Positions 54,299 through 63,559 of a stretch of DNA of 64,000 nt are shown one piece after another. How positions within the stretch are numbered: the first letter of the stretch is position 1; each line of letters starts with the position of its first letter. The stretch comes from Rhodococcus pyridinivorans (lineage in GTDB: Bacteria; Actinomycetota; Actinomycetes; Mycobacteriales; Mycobacteriaceae), in assembly GCF_900105195.1 (NCBI RefSeq), contig NZ_FNRX01000002.1, positions 1,984,001-2,048,000 on the forward strand, read 5' to 3'. Below the pieces are notes generated by a model. That model worked only from the letters and a program-made list of their open reading frames with translations, ran no database searches and was not told where the DNA came from. A program made the translations under genes and the position numbers.

Positions 54299-54667
54299 TC
54301 ATCGCGTTACCGGACGGTCGCCGACGGTGACCGGGTGGTGACCGACGGCGACCGGACCGGCGTCGCTCGCGTCGAGGGCCGCGCGGAGCTCGTCCATCGC
54401 GGAGACGCGCGCGGCAGCGGCCTGCCGTGCGGCGTCGTGCACGGTCGCGAGAATCACCGCGGCCAGTTCGCGGGGGTCGGTGCCGCCGATCGGCTCGGCC
54501 AGCTCGAGTCCTTCGAGCGCTCCCGAACCGTCCACACGGGCGGTCACGCGTCCGTCGGGACTGCTCGCGGTGCCCCGGACCGCGCCGAGCCTCTCCACCG
54601 TGCGTTCGAGCGCATCGAGCCGGACGTGGGCTCGGTCGACGATCGCCTCCACCATCGGTTTGCTCAT
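54299..54667 (-). CDS. YbaB/EbfC-family-like protein
   Basis: 122 residues. Resembles the YbaB/EbfC nucleoid-associated fold as found beside type VII secretion genes in actinobacteria: a helical N-terminus (VDRAHVRLDALERTVERLG), two strands (ASSPDGRVTARVDGSGALEGLEL) and a C-terminal helix (ELAAVILATVHDAARQAAAARVSAM). Last gene of a four-gene minus-strand run; its ATG overlaps the preceding stop (ATGA). Confidence 0.72.
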   Translation of the reverse strand: MSKPMVEAIVDRAHVRLDALERTVERLGAVRGTASSPDGRVTARVDGSGALEGLELAEPIGGTDPRELAAVILATVHDAARQAAAARVSAMDELRAALDASDAGPVAVGHHPVTVGDRPVTR

Positions 54668-54978
54668 CGAACGAGACTTTCACGACGATCGGTCGGTCCG
54701 TCCGCCAGGTCGGCGCGGGACGGCAGCCGCATCCGGTCGAGGATCTCGCGGGGGACACCTTCGGCGGCGAGGCGTTCGCCGCGGACCACCGCGGCCTCGA
54801 GAGCGGCCTGCCGGTTCAGGGCGAGGATCTGATCGGCCAGTTGCCGTGCTCCGTAACGCAACTCGCGGGGGTCGATGCGAAGGTCCACGGGTAGTCCACC
54901 GTCCGTTGTGCGCACCGAGATCGTCCCGGCCCGGTTGTGGGCGGTGGCCGTGATCGGTTCCGTCGTCGTGCTGTCCAT
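54664..54978 (-). CDS. small conserved protein of the P60 operon
   Basis: 104 residues, family not recognised. A beta-rich N-terminal half (GTISVRTTDGGLPVDLRID) and a helical centre (YGARQLADQILALNRQAALEAAV) resemble the layout of YbaB-like proteins. It sits between the NlpC/P60 gene and the YbaB-like gene, with which it overlaps by 4 bp, so the two may form a heteromer. Confidence 0.6.
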   Translation of the reverse strand: MDSTTTEPITATAHNRAGTISVRTTDGGLPVDLRIDPRELRYGARQLADQILALNRQAALEAAVVRGERLAAEGVPREILDRMRLPSRADLADGPTDRRESLVR

Positions 54979-55038
54979 ATCGGGTTGGACGCAGCGCGAG
55001 CCCGGCCGGTTCCCTCCCGGTGCGGAGATTCTCCGGAA

Positions 55039-56034
55039 TCAGCCGGCGGTCGGGCGGTAGACACCGTGGAAGGCCATTCCACCGTTGCTGGTGCGCATCG
55101 GCGTCACGGAGACGGGGTCGCCCGCCTCGACCATGAGGCCGTTGCCCACCACCATCGCCACGTGCCCGTCCCACACGACGAGGTCTCCGGGCAGGGCGGC
55201 CGCAGGATCCACCCGTGTGCCGACGTCCTGTTCCTGGGCCAACCGCGGCAGTTCGACCCCGGCCTGCGCGTAGGCGTACTGCGTCAGTCCGCTGCAGTCG
55301 AGGCCGGAGCCGGGACTCGTGCCGCCCCACACGTACGGGGTGCCCTGCTGGGCGAGGGCGTGACGCACCGCTGCCGCAGCGGTCTCGTTCGGTGCCAGGC
55401 TGACGCTGCCGTCCGGAAGCCGCACCTCCACGCCCGTCGAGAGCCCTCCACCGAAGGTGTGGAGCGAACGTGGCTCGTCGCCGGCCGGGTCGGGGCCGGG
55501 ATGGTGACCGGAGTCGATCGGGGGAGCGGAGGGCTCGGGTGGAAGGAGTGCGGACGCCCGATCGGTCAGCTCCGCGAGCGTTCCGGTCACCTGTGTCAGC
55601 ACGTCCAGCCCGGCGACGAGGTGGTCGATCGCCACTGCGAGGAGCGCGAGCTGCCCCTGTGGAAGCGACGTCGCGGGTGCGGCCTGCTCGGCGAAGGTGA
55701 CGAACGAGTCGACGAGACGAGCGATCTCGGCCGCACCGGTGACCACCGTGACGGTCGCCTCGAGCGCGATCCCGGCCAGTGCCGACCCACGATCGGCCGC
55801 CGCGAGGACGTCGGCGAGGACCTGCTCGGCACTCGCGATCGCCTGCGAGGCGGCCGGGCCACCCCAGGCCCAGGCGAGCTCGGCGACGGCGTCGCGCCCG
55901 GTCGCATGTACCTCCTCGGCCCACTGCGCACCGATGCGCACCATCTCGCCCGGATCGACGCCGGGTGGCAGCGCGGTGCCGAACGCGTCGAGCAGGCCGG
56001 TCAGCGGAGCGACGAGCAGATCCCCTCCGATCAC
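55039..56034 (-). CDS. NlpC/P60 peptidoglycan hydrolase with WXG100-like N-terminus
   Basis: 331 residues from GTG 56034. The N-terminal 200 residues are helical and contain AWAWGGPAASQAIASAEQVL, a W-x-G turn like those of type VII secretion partners; no Sec signal peptide is evident. The C-terminal NlpC/P60 domain has catalytic Cys247 (GLDCSGLTQ) and His291 (DGHVAMVVG). It presumably cleaves peptide stems of peptidoglycan after export, possibly by a type VII route. The GTG overlaps the stop of the EspC-like gene (GTGA). Confidence 0.85.
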   Translation of the reverse strand: MIGGDLLVAPLTGLLDAFGTALPPGVDPGEMVRIGAQWAEEVHATGRDAVAELAWAWGGPAASQAIASAEQVLADVLAAADRGSALAGIALEATVTVVTGAAEIARLVDSFVTFAEQAAPATSLPQGQLALLAVAIDHLVAGLDVLTQVTGTLAELTDRASALLPPEPSAPPIDSGHHPGPDPAGDEPRSLHTFGGGLSTGVEVRLPDGSVSLAPNETAAAAVRHALAQQGTPYVWGGTSPGSGLDCSGLTQYAYAQAGVELPRLAQEQDVGTRVDPAAALPGDLVVWDGHVAMVVGNGLMVEAGDPVSVTPMRTSNGGMAFHGVYRPTAG

Positions 56035-56366
56035 AGTGACTCCACGACGGAGTCGAGTCGTGCGGCGGTGTCGTCGGTGGTGTGCTCGTAGGCGGCCACG
56101 GAGGCCTTCGCGGCGTCTCCCATTCCGCCGAGCAGGTCGCCGAGCCGGCCGAGATCGCGCACGTGCGCGGAGTGGGTCGCGGTGAGAGCGGCGAGCACGG
56201 GTGCCCCGATCGGACCCAGTGCGGCGCTCAGCGCCGAGGGGTCGCCGTGCCGTGTCCGTTCGGCGGCCTCGTGCAGGCGCGCGGCGAGTTCGACAGCGTC
56301 GTCGCCGAACCTCCCGACGGCACTCGTGTCGATCCGTATCGCGTCCCTACCGGAGTTCTCGGTCAC
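56031..56366 (-). CDS. type VII secretion target / EspC-like small protein
   Basis: 111 residues from GTG 56366. Nearly all helical: [25 protein letters not shown], then [18 protein letters not shown] and a C-terminal [21 protein letters not shown]. This fits the EspC/DUF2580 group of type VII-associated proteins, with a Y-E-H-T-T-D-D segment resembling the YxxxD/E export motif near the C-terminus. First gene of the EspC-like/P60/small protein/YbaB operon. No EccC ATPase gene is in the window. Confidence 0.72.
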   Translation of the reverse strand: MTENSGRDAIRIDTSAVGRFGDDAVELAARLHEAAERTRHGDPSALSAALGPIGAPVLAALTATHSAHVRDLGRLGDLLGGMGDAAKASVAAYEHTTDDTAARLDSVVESL

Positions 56367-56478
56367 CTCGTCGCCTCTCGCGTCGTTGATGTGGGATTCG
56401 GCACCTTCGGAGGGTTCCGTCCCTGCCTGGTTCGACGCACCCGACTGCCGATCGGTTCCGTCGTTCTATCCTTCGGAC

Positions 56479-57102
56479 ATGGATTCGCTCGTCGTCGACC
56501 ATCCGCTCGCTGCTTCGCTCCTGACCATCCTTCGCGACGAACGCAGCGACAACGCTGCCTTCCGGCACGCGTTGAGGCGGCTCACCCAGATGCTCGTCTA
56601 CGAGGCGGTGCGCGATGCGCCCACCGAGACGTTCGACGTCAAGACGCCGGTCGCGGTGACGACGGGGGTACGGTTGCAGCAGCCTCCGCTGCTCGTCCCG
56701 GTTCTTCGCGCCGGCCTCGGCATGGTCGAACAGGCCCACGCCCTGATTCCCCAGGCGCAGGTCGGTTTCGTCGGTCTCGCTCGTGACGAGAAGACCTTCG
56801 AGCCGGTGCCCTATCTGGAGTCGTTGCCGGAGGACCTGTCGGGTCTTCCCGTCTTCGTGCTCGACCCGATGCTCGCGACCGGGGGGTCGATGGTGCACAC
56901 CCTCGACATCCTCGCCCAGCGCGGTGCCACGGATATCACCGCGATCTGTGTGGTCGCGGCGCCGCAGGGCGTCGAGGCCCTTGCTGCCTCGGGTCATCCG
57001 GTCCGGTTGGTCACGGCGTCGGTCGATGAAGGTCTCAACGAGAACAAGTACATCGTGCCGGGTCTCGGCGATGCGGGGGACAGGCAGTTCGGGCCGCGAT
57101 AA
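56479..57102 (+). CDS. upp: uracil phosphoribosyltransferase
   Basis: 207 residues from ATG 56479. The PRPP loop [20 protein letters not shown] and the C-terminal uracil site [15 protein letters not shown] are diagnostic; [15 protein letters not shown] is also conserved. It makes UMP from uracil and PRPP, completing the salvage path begun by cdd and deoA. It diverges from the EspC-like gene. Confidence 0.97.
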   Translation: MDSLVVDHPLAASLLTILRDERSDNAAFRHALRRLTQMLVYEAVRDAPTETFDVKTPVAVTTGVRLQQPPLLVPVLRAGLGMVEQAHALIPQAQVGFVGLARDEKTFEPVPYLESLPEDLSGLPVFVLDPMLATGGSMVHTLDILAQRGATDITAICVVAAPQGVEALAASGHPVRLVTASVDEGLNENKYIVPGLGDAGDRQFGPR

Positions 57103-57267
57103 ACCGCACGTCGTGTGTTACTCGTGTGACTGACGGTACGGATGTGACACCCGACCGCAGTCATCTCGTTATCGAAAAACAACCCGCAGGTCTCGATTTC
57201 TTCTTACGCTCGGTGTGCTCCGTGTGAAGTCCACTGCGTAGGTACAGCCAGAGATGGGGTCGGCGGA

Positions 57268-57969
57268 ATGGCAAGAATCTTCTCCCGCAATCTGATTCGT
57301 GGAAGTGTCAGAGCGGCTTCGGTGGGCGCGGTCGCCGTCCTCGCCGCAGTGACGAGTCACGGCACGGCTGCGGCTGCTGTCGACAACTCGCGTATCCTCC
57401 CGTTGGACGGAGGGCACGCGATCGAAGTGATCCAGGCCGACACCTCGACACAGTCGGTGCCGCCGCTCGACAGCTCACCGCTGAGTGTCGAGTTCTTCCA
57501 CGACGAGATTGCTACCGTTCGGATCACCGGTCCGAATGCGGCGAACTTCGTCGGGACGGCGGTGGAGGTCGGTTTCCAGGTCGGCTACCCGGTCGCGCTG
57601 CCGGGGGCGACGGTCACCGTCATCACTCCGAGCCTGTCCTGGGGTGTGGACAACGGTGCGGCCATCGGCCTCTCGCTCGACAACGAAGGTGGTGCCTCGC
57701 TCGATCTCGGCCTGGAGGCGGGTGGTTCGCTCAGCGGCGACATCATCCCGTCCCAGGAGGTCGAGATCCCGCTCGAGCCGGGCGGCATCACGTCCGTCCC
57801 GATCGTCGAGGGCTTCGAGTTCGACGGCAGCTCGACGACCATCCGGATCGCCGGCGTGCATGGCTCGGTCTCGGGAGCCATCGGGCCGGTGATGATCCGT
57901 CCGTACCTGAAGGCTGTCACCGCCGACCGGAACACCGTCGTCACTTACGGTGTGCCGCAGCAGGTTTGA
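57268..57969 (+). CDS. MspA-family outer membrane porin
   Basis: 233 residues from ATG 57268. A Sec signal peptide (cleavage after about residue 37, GTAAAA-VDN) is followed by a beta-rich mature protein with MspA-family blocks: ITGPNAANFVGTAVEVGFQVGYP, then IAGVHGSVSGAIGPVMIRPYLK and the C-terminal VTTYG-like VVTYGVPQ. It would form an octameric pore in the mycolate outer membrane, like MspA and rhodococcal PorA. The constriction residues are not assignable by eye. Monocistronic, with a terminator downstream and an 18-bp duplication over its stop. Confidence 0.87.
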   Translation: MARIFSRNLIRGSVRAASVGAVAVLAAVTSHGTAAAAVDNSRILPLDGGHAIEVIQADTSTQSVPPLDSSPLSVEFFHDEIATVRITGPNAANFVGTAVEVGFQVGYPVALPGATVTVITPSLSWGVDNGAAIGLSLDNEGGASLDLGLEAGGSLSGDIIPSQEVEIPLEPGGITSVPIVEGFEFDGSSTTIRIAGVHGSVSGAIGPVMIRPYLKAVTADRNTVVTYGVPQQV

Positions 57970-57988
57970 TTGCAGCAGCAGGTCTGAT
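57957..57988. repeat. 18-bp duplication over the porin stop codon
   Basis: GCAGCAGGTTTGAT at 57957 recurs as GCAGCAGGTCTGAT at 57975, 18 bp later, one base different. The first copy contains the TGA stop of the porin gene; the second repeats the last codons and stop downstream. Confidence 0.75.
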
Positions 57989-57998
57989 CGAATCGGGT

Positions 57999-58028
57999 CC
58001 TGGCCCGGCCGGATCCGGCCGGGTCAGG
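57999..58028. terminator. bidirectional terminator between porin and phosphohexomutase genes
   Basis: CCTGGCCCGGCCGGA/TCCGGCCGGGTCAGG is a 30-bp near-perfect palindrome (one G-T mismatch). It lies between converging genes and its right end includes the phosphohexomutase stop codon (58026-58024). Confidence 0.75.
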
Positions 58029-59523
58029 GGTTCTCGTCACCGAGCGAGGCCGCCCATCCGCGCAGGGCGTCGAGTATCGCTTCCGCCGCCGGGCGGTCCC
58101 GATCCGTGACCACCTCCAGGTAGACCTTGAGCTTCGGTTCGGTGCCCGAGGGGCGCACCACCACGCGCACCCTCGGCCCGCCCGCGACGTCCTCGCGACT
58201 CTCGAAGACGAGAGCGTCGGTGTGCATCGGTCCCGGGCTCTCGGCGAGATCGGTCGCGGTCACCTCCAGACCCGCGAGGGTCGTCGGCGGCTCCGCACGC
58301 AGTCGCGTCATCACGGTGCCGATGCGCTGCAGGTCGTCGACGCGGGTCGACACCTGATCGCCGACGTGGACACCGAGTTCGCGATGCAGGTCGTCGAGTG
58401 CGTCGAGCAGTGTCCGGCCGGCCTGCTTCAAATCGGCCGCGTAGTCGGCGACCATTACGGCGGTCGCGATGCCGTCCTTGTCGCGCACAGCGTCCGGATC
58501 GACGCAGTGCCCGATCGCCTCCTCGTACGCGTAGACGAGGCCGTCACCGGCGCGGGCGAGCCACTTGAAACCCGTGAGCGTCTGCGCATATCGCGCGCCG
58601 CGTGCGGTCGCGAGTCGCCCCAGCATGGTCGACGAGACAATGGTGGTCGCGACCAGTGAGCCGGGCGGTGACGACGCGAGGATCCGGTCGCCGAGCAGGA
58701 CCCCGGTCTCGTCGCCGCGCAGCATCGTCCATCCCCGCGGGCCCGGGACACCGACGGCGCAACGATCGGCATCGGGATCGAGCGCCAGGGCGATGTCGGC
58801 GTCGACCTCGGCCGCCAGCGCGAGCAGAGCCTCTGTTGCGCCCGGTTCCTCGGGGTTGGGGAAGGCGACGGTGGGAAACGCCGGGTCGGGTGCGAACTGG
58901 GACGCCACGACGTGGATGTCGTCGAATCCCGCGGAACGCAGGGCCGCGACTGCCGTCTCGCCGCCGACACCGTGCAGTGCCGTCAGGGCGATGCGCATGC
59001 CTCGGTGCGGTGAGCGGGGGAGCGACGCGACCCGGGCGAGATAGCGGTCGACGAGGTCGTCACCCGACGGCGCGACCGGCATCCGGGGCACGTCCGCGGC
59101 GGAACCGACGGCGTCGATCGCCGTTTCGATCTCCCGATCGGCGGGTGCGGCCAGTTGCGCTCCGTCGGCGAGATAGACCTTGTACCCGTTGTCGGCGGCG
59201 GGATTGTGCGATGCCGTGATCTGCACGCCCGCAACGGCGCCCAGCGCCCGTACCGCGAAGGCGGTCACCGGGGTGGGGAGCGGCTCTCCGAAGGCGACGA
59301 CCTCGAAGCCGGCCGCGGCGAGAACCTCTGCCGCGGCGGTGTGGAATTCCGCCGAGCCCGTACGGGCGTCGCGGCCGACGACGACGGTGCCGTCGCCCTG
59401 CCCGTTCGCCTCGAGCCACGCCGCGAGTCCGGCGGTGGTGCGGACGACGACGGGTACGTTCATGCAGTCCGGTCCGTCGCCGACCGGGCCGCGCAACCCC
59501 GCGGTGCCGAATCGCAGCGTCAC
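58024..59523 (-). CDS. pmmB: phosphomannomutase/phosphoglucomutase
   Basis: 499 residues from GTG 59523. Alpha-D-phosphohexomutase motifs: phosphoserine loop [16 protein letters not shown] with Ser105, metal loop [11 protein letters not shown], sugar loop YEEAIGH and phosphate-binding [13 protein letters not shown]. It interconverts hexose-1- and -6-phosphates; a phosphopentomutase role would also fit the nucleoside context. It overlaps punA (GTGA), the same order as Rv3307-Rv3308, and deoxyribose/ribose-1-phosphate from PunA/DeoA could be its substrate. Confidence 0.92.
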   Translation of the reverse strand: MTLRFGTAGLRGPVGDGPDCMNVPVVVRTTAGLAAWLEANGQGDGTVVVGRDARTGSAEFHTAAAEVLAAAGFEVVAFGEPLPTPVTAFAVRALGAVAGVQITASHNPAADNGYKVYLADGAQLAAPADREIETAIDAVGSAADVPRMPVAPSGDDLVDRYLARVASLPRSPHRGMRIALTALHGVGGETAVAALRSAGFDDIHVVASQFAPDPAFPTVAFPNPEEPGATEALLALAAEVDADIALALDPDADRCAVGVPGPRGWTMLRGDETGVLLGDRILASSPPGSLVATTIVSSTMLGRLATARGARYAQTLTGFKWLARAGDGLVYAYEEAIGHCVDPDAVRDKDGIATAVMVADYAADLKQAGRTLLDALDDLHRELGVHVGDQVSTRVDDLQRIGTVMTRLRAEPPTTLAGLEVTATDLAESPGPMHTDALVFESREDVAGGPRVRVVVRPSGTEPKLKVYLEVVTDRDRPAAEAILDALRGWAASLGDENP

Positions 59524-60332
59524 AGCCGGGCCGCCAGATCGCGCAGAAGATCGCCCATCCGGGTCGCGGCCGCACGACCCGCGGCCAGTACCTCGGTGTG
59601 GTCGAGGGGAGCGCCGGTGATGCCGGCCGCGGCGTTGGTCACCAGCGAGACCGCGAGCACGCGCGCTCCGGCCGCGCGCGCCGCGATGGTCTCGTGGACC
59701 GTGGACATGCCGACGAGGTCGGCGCCGAGGGTGCGCAGCATCCGGATCTCCGCCGGGGTCTCGTAGTGCGGCCCGGGCAGACCGGCGTAGACCCCTTCGC
59801 GCAGCGACGGATCGATCTCGCAGGCGAGTGCACGAAGATCCGGCGAGTAGGCGTCGACGAGGTCGACGAACTGGGCACCCACCAGCGGCGAGCGACCGGT
59901 GAGATTGAGGTGGTCCGAGATGAGAACCGGTTGTCCCACGGAGAACTCGGGATCGATGCCGCCCGCCGCATTGGTGAGGACGACGGTGCGGGCACCCGCT
60001 GCGACTGCCGTGCGCACGGGATGGACGACGCGGGCGAGGTCGTGCCCCTCGTAGGCGTGGATGCGGCCGGCGAGGACGAGGACGGCGTTGTCACCGGCGC
60101 GCACGGAGTGGATGTTCCCGGCATGCCCTGCCGCCGTCGGCGGTGCGAAGCCGGGTAGCTCGCTCATCGGGATCGTGGCGACGGGGATGCCGAAACTCTC
60201 GACTGCGGCCCGCCAGCCGGACCCGAGGACGACGGCGACGGAGTGTTCGGCGACCCCCGTCCGTTCGGCGAGAGCGGCGGCTGCGGCGTCGGCGGCCGCG
60301 GTGGGGTCGAAGACGTGATCGGGTTCTCCCAT
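59520..60332 (-). CDS. punA: purine-nucleoside phosphorylase
   Basis: 270 residues from ATG 60332; upstream in-frame sequence is antisense to the enoyl-CoA hydratase gene. Trimeric PNP class: [13 protein letters not shown], phosphate-binding Arg/His in [45 protein letters not shown] and SLVTNAAAG. It phosphorolyses inosine and guanosine to the free base and ribose-1-phosphate. First gene of the punA-pmmB operon. Confidence 0.95.
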   Translation of the reverse strand: MGEPDHVFDPTAAADAAAAALAERTGVAEHSVAVVLGSGWRAAVESFGIPVATIPMSELPGFAPPTAAGHAGNIHSVRAGDNAVLVLAGRIHAYEGHDLARVVHPVRTAVAAGARTVVLTNAAGGIDPEFSVGQPVLISDHLNLTGRSPLVGAQFVDLVDAYSPDLRALACEIDPSLREGVYAGLPGPHYETPAEIRMLRTLGADLVGMSTVHETIAARAAGARVLAVSLVTNAAAGITGAPLDHTEVLAAGRAAATRMGDLLRDLAARL

Positions 60333-60398
60333 GGCATCGGACCCTAATCGCTCACAGCTTGTTACTCGTGGGTAAGTAGGCGCGGTATGCTGACGCGC

Positions 60399-61097
60399 AT
60401 GCCTTACCTCGAACGTGACGGCGACGTCTTCGTCCTGCATCTCGGTGACCGTGACGCGGAGGTCTCCGAGAACCGGTTCCACCCCGATCGTCTCGCCGCG
60501 ATCCACTCCCTCCTCGACGAGGTGGAAGCGCACGACGGACCCGCCGCCCTCGTGACCGCGGCGACCGGAAAGTTCTGGAGCAACGGACTCGACATCGACT
60601 GGGTCGGCGCGAACCTGCCGGATCTGCCGGGCTATCTGGACTCCGTCCACGCCCTCTATGTGCGGCTGCTCACCTTCCCGGCGGCGACGGTCGCGGCCGT
60701 GCAGGGGCACGCCTTCGGTGCCGGCGCGATGCTCGCGCTCGTGCACGACTTCCGGGTGATGCGCGGCGACCGCGGCTACTGGTGTCTGCCCGAGGTGCAG
60801 CTGAACATGCCGTTCACCGTCGGGATGTCCGCGCTGATCCGTTCCCGCCTGCCGATCCAGACGGCGGTCGAGGCCATCACCACCGGCCGTCGCTACGGCG
60901 GTGAGGACGCCGTGGCCGCGGGCATCGCCGAGCAGGCCGTCACCGGTGACGCCGTGCTCTCAACGGCGGTCGAGCGCGCAGCGGCGCTCACCGCAACCCG
61001 CGGGCCGAATCTGTCGGGCATCAAGCGCGGTCTGCACGCGCCGCTGATCTCGGCACTGGAGATCCGGACCGACGCGTCGAACTTCCGGTTCGGCTGA
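60399..61097 (+). CDS. enoyl-CoA hydratase/isomerase-family protein
   Basis: 232 residues from ATG 60399 (an ATG at 60387 would add four). Crotonase fold: oxyanion-hole segments [16 protein letters not shown] and [22 protein letters not shown]. The two Glu residues of a classical hydratase are not both present ([20 protein letters not shown] contains one), and the protein is shorter than usual, so an isomerase or other crotonase activity is possible. It diverges from punA with a 66-bp gap. Confidence 0.82.
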   Translation: MPYLERDGDVFVLHLGDRDAEVSENRFHPDRLAAIHSLLDEVEAHDGPAALVTAATGKFWSNGLDIDWVGANLPDLPGYLDSVHALYVRLLTFPAATVAAVQGHAFGAGAMLALVHDFRVMRGDRGYWCLPEVQLNMPFTVGMSALIRSRLPIQTAVEAITTGRRYGGEDAVAAGIAEQAVTGDAVLSTAVERAAALTATRGPNLSGIKRGLHAPLISALEIRTDASNFRFG

Positions 61098-61175
61098 TCG
61101 CCCCGCCGCGAAGTCGACGAACCGGTCGTACGCGCCGATCGATCGGGACGCGGTGAGCATGACAGACTGGACCCC

Positions 61176-62336
61176 GTGACGACCGACTACGCCACGGCGA
61201 TCGAGGCTGCTTCCGACACCCTCGTCGGCCTGTCGCATTCCATCCATGCCGAACCGGAACTCGCGTTCGAGGAACACCGGAGCGCCGCGAAGATCGTCGA
61301 GGTGCTGCGCGACCACGATTTCGAGGTCACCACCGGCATCGCCGACCTGCCCACCGCCTTCGATGCGCGGTTCGGCAGCGGCGAACTCGTCCTCGCGTTC
61401 TGCGCCGAGTACGACGCACTGCCGGGCATCGGGCACGCGTGCGGCCACAACATCATCGCGGCGTCGGCCGTGGGCGCCGGGATCGGTCTCGCTGCGCTCG
61501 CCGACGAACTCGACGTGACCGTCCGCGTCGTCGGAACCCCCGCGGAGGAAACCGGCGGCGGCAAGGTCCTCATGCTCGAACGCGGCGTCTTCGACGGCGT
61601 CGGTGCGGCGATGATGGTGCATCCCGGCCCGTTCGACATCACCGGGGCGACGTCGCTCGCCCTCGCCGACATCGCCGTCGAGTACGACGGCCGCGAGGCG
61701 CACGCCTCCGCGGCCCCCGAATACGGGCTCAACGCTGCCGACGCTGCGACCGTCGCCCAGGTCGCGGTCGGACTGCTGCGGCAGCACCTGCATCCCGGGC
61801 AACAGATCCACGGCATCGTCGCGCAGGGCGGGACGGCACCGAACATCGTGCCCAGCCACACCGAACTGCTGTACTACCTGCGGGCCGGGACGAGCGAACT
61901 CCTCGACGACCTCGTCGACCGCGCACGCAACTGCTTCGCCGCCGGGGCGCTGGCCACCGGATGCAACCACCGGATCCGGACGGTCTCGCCGACCTATACC
62001 GAACTCACTCCCGATCCGTGGCTGGTGCAGGCATATCGTGAGGAGATCATCGATCTCGGGCGCCGACCGCTGCCCGTCGAGGAGGAAGGAGCGCGCCCCC
62101 TGGGCAGTACCGACATGGGAAACGTGACGAACGTGGTGCCGGGAATCCATCCGGTCATCGGACTCGACTCCGGTGGCGCGGTGACACATCAGGCTGCATT
62201 CGCGGCCGCGTGTGTCACCGAGTCGGCCGATCGGGCAGTACTCGACGGAGCGCGTGCGCTCGCAGCGACCGCCGTACGCGCGGCGACCGATCCGGTCCAC
62301 CGGGCACGGCTCCTCGAACAGGCCGGCCGTCGATGA
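61176..62336 (+). CDS. amiB1: M20-family amidohydrolase (AmiB1-like)
   Basis: 386 residues from GTG 61176. Metallopeptidase features: CAEYDALPGIGHACGHNIIAA (metal Cys/His motif), GTPAEETGGGKVLML with catalytic Glu pair, a dimerisation lid domain, and DSGGAVTHQAAFAAA near the end. The family includes aminoacylases, IAA-amino-acid hydrolases and p-aminobenzoyl-glutamate hydrolases. The stop overlaps the start of a second M20 gene (ATGA). The substrate is not known. Confidence 0.9.
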   Translation: MTTDYATAIEAASDTLVGLSHSIHAEPELAFEEHRSAAKIVEVLRDHDFEVTTGIADLPTAFDARFGSGELVLAFCAEYDALPGIGHACGHNIIAASAVGAGIGLAALADELDVTVRVVGTPAEETGGGKVLMLERGVFDGVGAAMMVHPGPFDITGATSLALADIAVEYDGREAHASAAPEYGLNAADAATVAQVAVGLLRQHLHPGQQIHGIVAQGGTAPNIVPSHTELLYYLRAGTSELLDDLVDRARNCFAAGALATGCNHRIRTVSPTYTELTPDPWLVQAYREEIIDLGRRPLPVEEEGARPLGSTDMGNVTNVVPGIHPVIGLDSGGAVTHQAAFAAACVTESADRAVLDGARALAATAVRAATDPVHRARLLEQAGRR

Positions 62337-63490
62337 ACCCCTACGTCGAGAAGTGGTTGGACCGCCACACCGAGGACCTCTCGCTCTGGCGCCGTCACAT
62401 CCATGCGAATCCCGAGCTCGCCCGGCAGGAGTACGCCACCACCGAGTTCGTCGCGAAGCACCTGCGCGCGGCCGGACTGGAGCCGAAGGTCCTGCCTCGC
62501 GGCACCGGCCTGATCTGCGATCTCGGTCCGACCGGCGGACCGCGCATCGCCCTGCGTGCAGACATGGACGCCCTGCCGATGCAGGAGGCCACCGGCCTGC
62601 CGTTCGAATCCACCGTCCCCGGTGTCTCGCACGTGTGTGGGCACGACGCCCACACCACCGTCGTGCTCGGTGCAGGTCTGGCGCTGGCCTCGATGCCCGA
62701 ATTGCCGATCGGTGTCCGGCTGGTCTTCCAGCCCGCGGAGGAGGTCATGCCGGGCGGGGCGCTCGACGTCGTCGCGGCGGGCGGACTCGACGGGGTCGCG
62801 CGAATCTTCGCCTTGCACTGCGACCCGCGTCTCGAGGCGGGCAAGGTCGGTATGCGGGTCGGGGCGATCACCTCGGCGGCCGACACTGTCGAACTCGTCC
62901 TCGACTCACCCGGTGGGCACACCTCCCGGCCGCACCTGACCGGCGATCTCGTCTACGGCCTCGGTGCCGTCATCACGGGTCTTCCCGGCATGCTCAGCCG
63001 TCGCATCGATCCGCGCACCGGCACCGTCATGGTGTGGGGTGCGGTCAGCGCCGGCAAGGCACCGAACGCGATCCCGCGCACCGGCATGCTCGCGGGCACC
63101 GTCCGCACCGGCGACCACGACACCTGGCAGCTGCTCGAACCGATGGTCCGCGAGATCGTGCACGGTCTGCTCGCGCCCACCGGTGTCAGCTACGAACTGA
63201 ACTATCGCCGCGGCGTGCCGCCGGTGGTCAACGACGAAGTGTCGGCGCGCATGTTCGAGGACGCGATCCGCGCGACCGGCCCCGACGCCCTCGCGGACAC
63301 CCCACAATCCGGTGGGGGAGAAGACTTCTCGTGGTATCTCGAACACGTCCCCGGCGCCATGGGGCGGCTCGGGGTATGGCCGGGGGTCGGGCCCGAACTC
63401 GACATCCACCAGCCCACCTTCGATCTCGACGAGCGGGCGCTGGCCGTGGGTGTGCGGGTGATGACGAATCTGGTTCTCGGCGCTGCGTGA
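62333..63490 (+). CDS. amiA1: M20-family amidohydrolase (AmiA1-like)
   Basis: 385 residues from ATG 62333. RADMDALPMQE, VSHVCGHDAHTTVVLGAG (metal Cys-Gly-His-Asp), QPAEEVMPGGA and GGEDFSWYLEHVPGAM contain the canonical M20 metal and catalytic residues, as in hippurate hydrolase/IAA-amino-acid hydrolases. It is closer to the standard pattern than its upstream neighbour. The coupled tandem pair mirrors Rv3306c-Rv3305c. The next gene follows after 69 bp with an iron box between. Confidence 0.92.
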   Translation: MNPYVEKWLDRHTEDLSLWRRHIHANPELARQEYATTEFVAKHLRAAGLEPKVLPRGTGLICDLGPTGGPRIALRADMDALPMQEATGLPFESTVPGVSHVCGHDAHTTVVLGAGLALASMPELPIGVRLVFQPAEEVMPGGALDVVAAGGLDGVARIFALHCDPRLEAGKVGMRVGAITSAADTVELVLDSPGGHTSRPHLTGDLVYGLGAVITGLPGMLSRRIDPRTGTVMVWGAVSAGKAPNAIPRTGMLAGTVRTGDHDTWQLLEPMVREIVHGLLAPTGVSYELNYRRGVPPVVNDEVSARMFEDAIRATGPDALADTPQSGGGEDFSWYLEHVPGAMGRLGVWPGVGPELDIHQPTFDLDERALAVGVRVMTNLVLGAA

Positions 63491-63502
63491 CGCAGTCCGA
63501 AG

Positions 63503-63521
63503 TAAGCTCAGGCTTACCTGA
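63503..63521. promoter_or_regulatory. IdeR/DtxR-type iron box
   Basis: TAAGCTCAGGCTTACCTGA matches TTAGGTTAGGCTAACCTAA at about 14 of 19 positions, with a good right arm (GGCTTACCT). It lies 39 bp before an iron-transporter lipoprotein gene, where IdeR-Fe2+ repression would be expected. Confidence 0.65.
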
Positions 63522-63559
63522 ACGGTAGGATGTGAGCTCACCCATACCAGGAGGAATCA

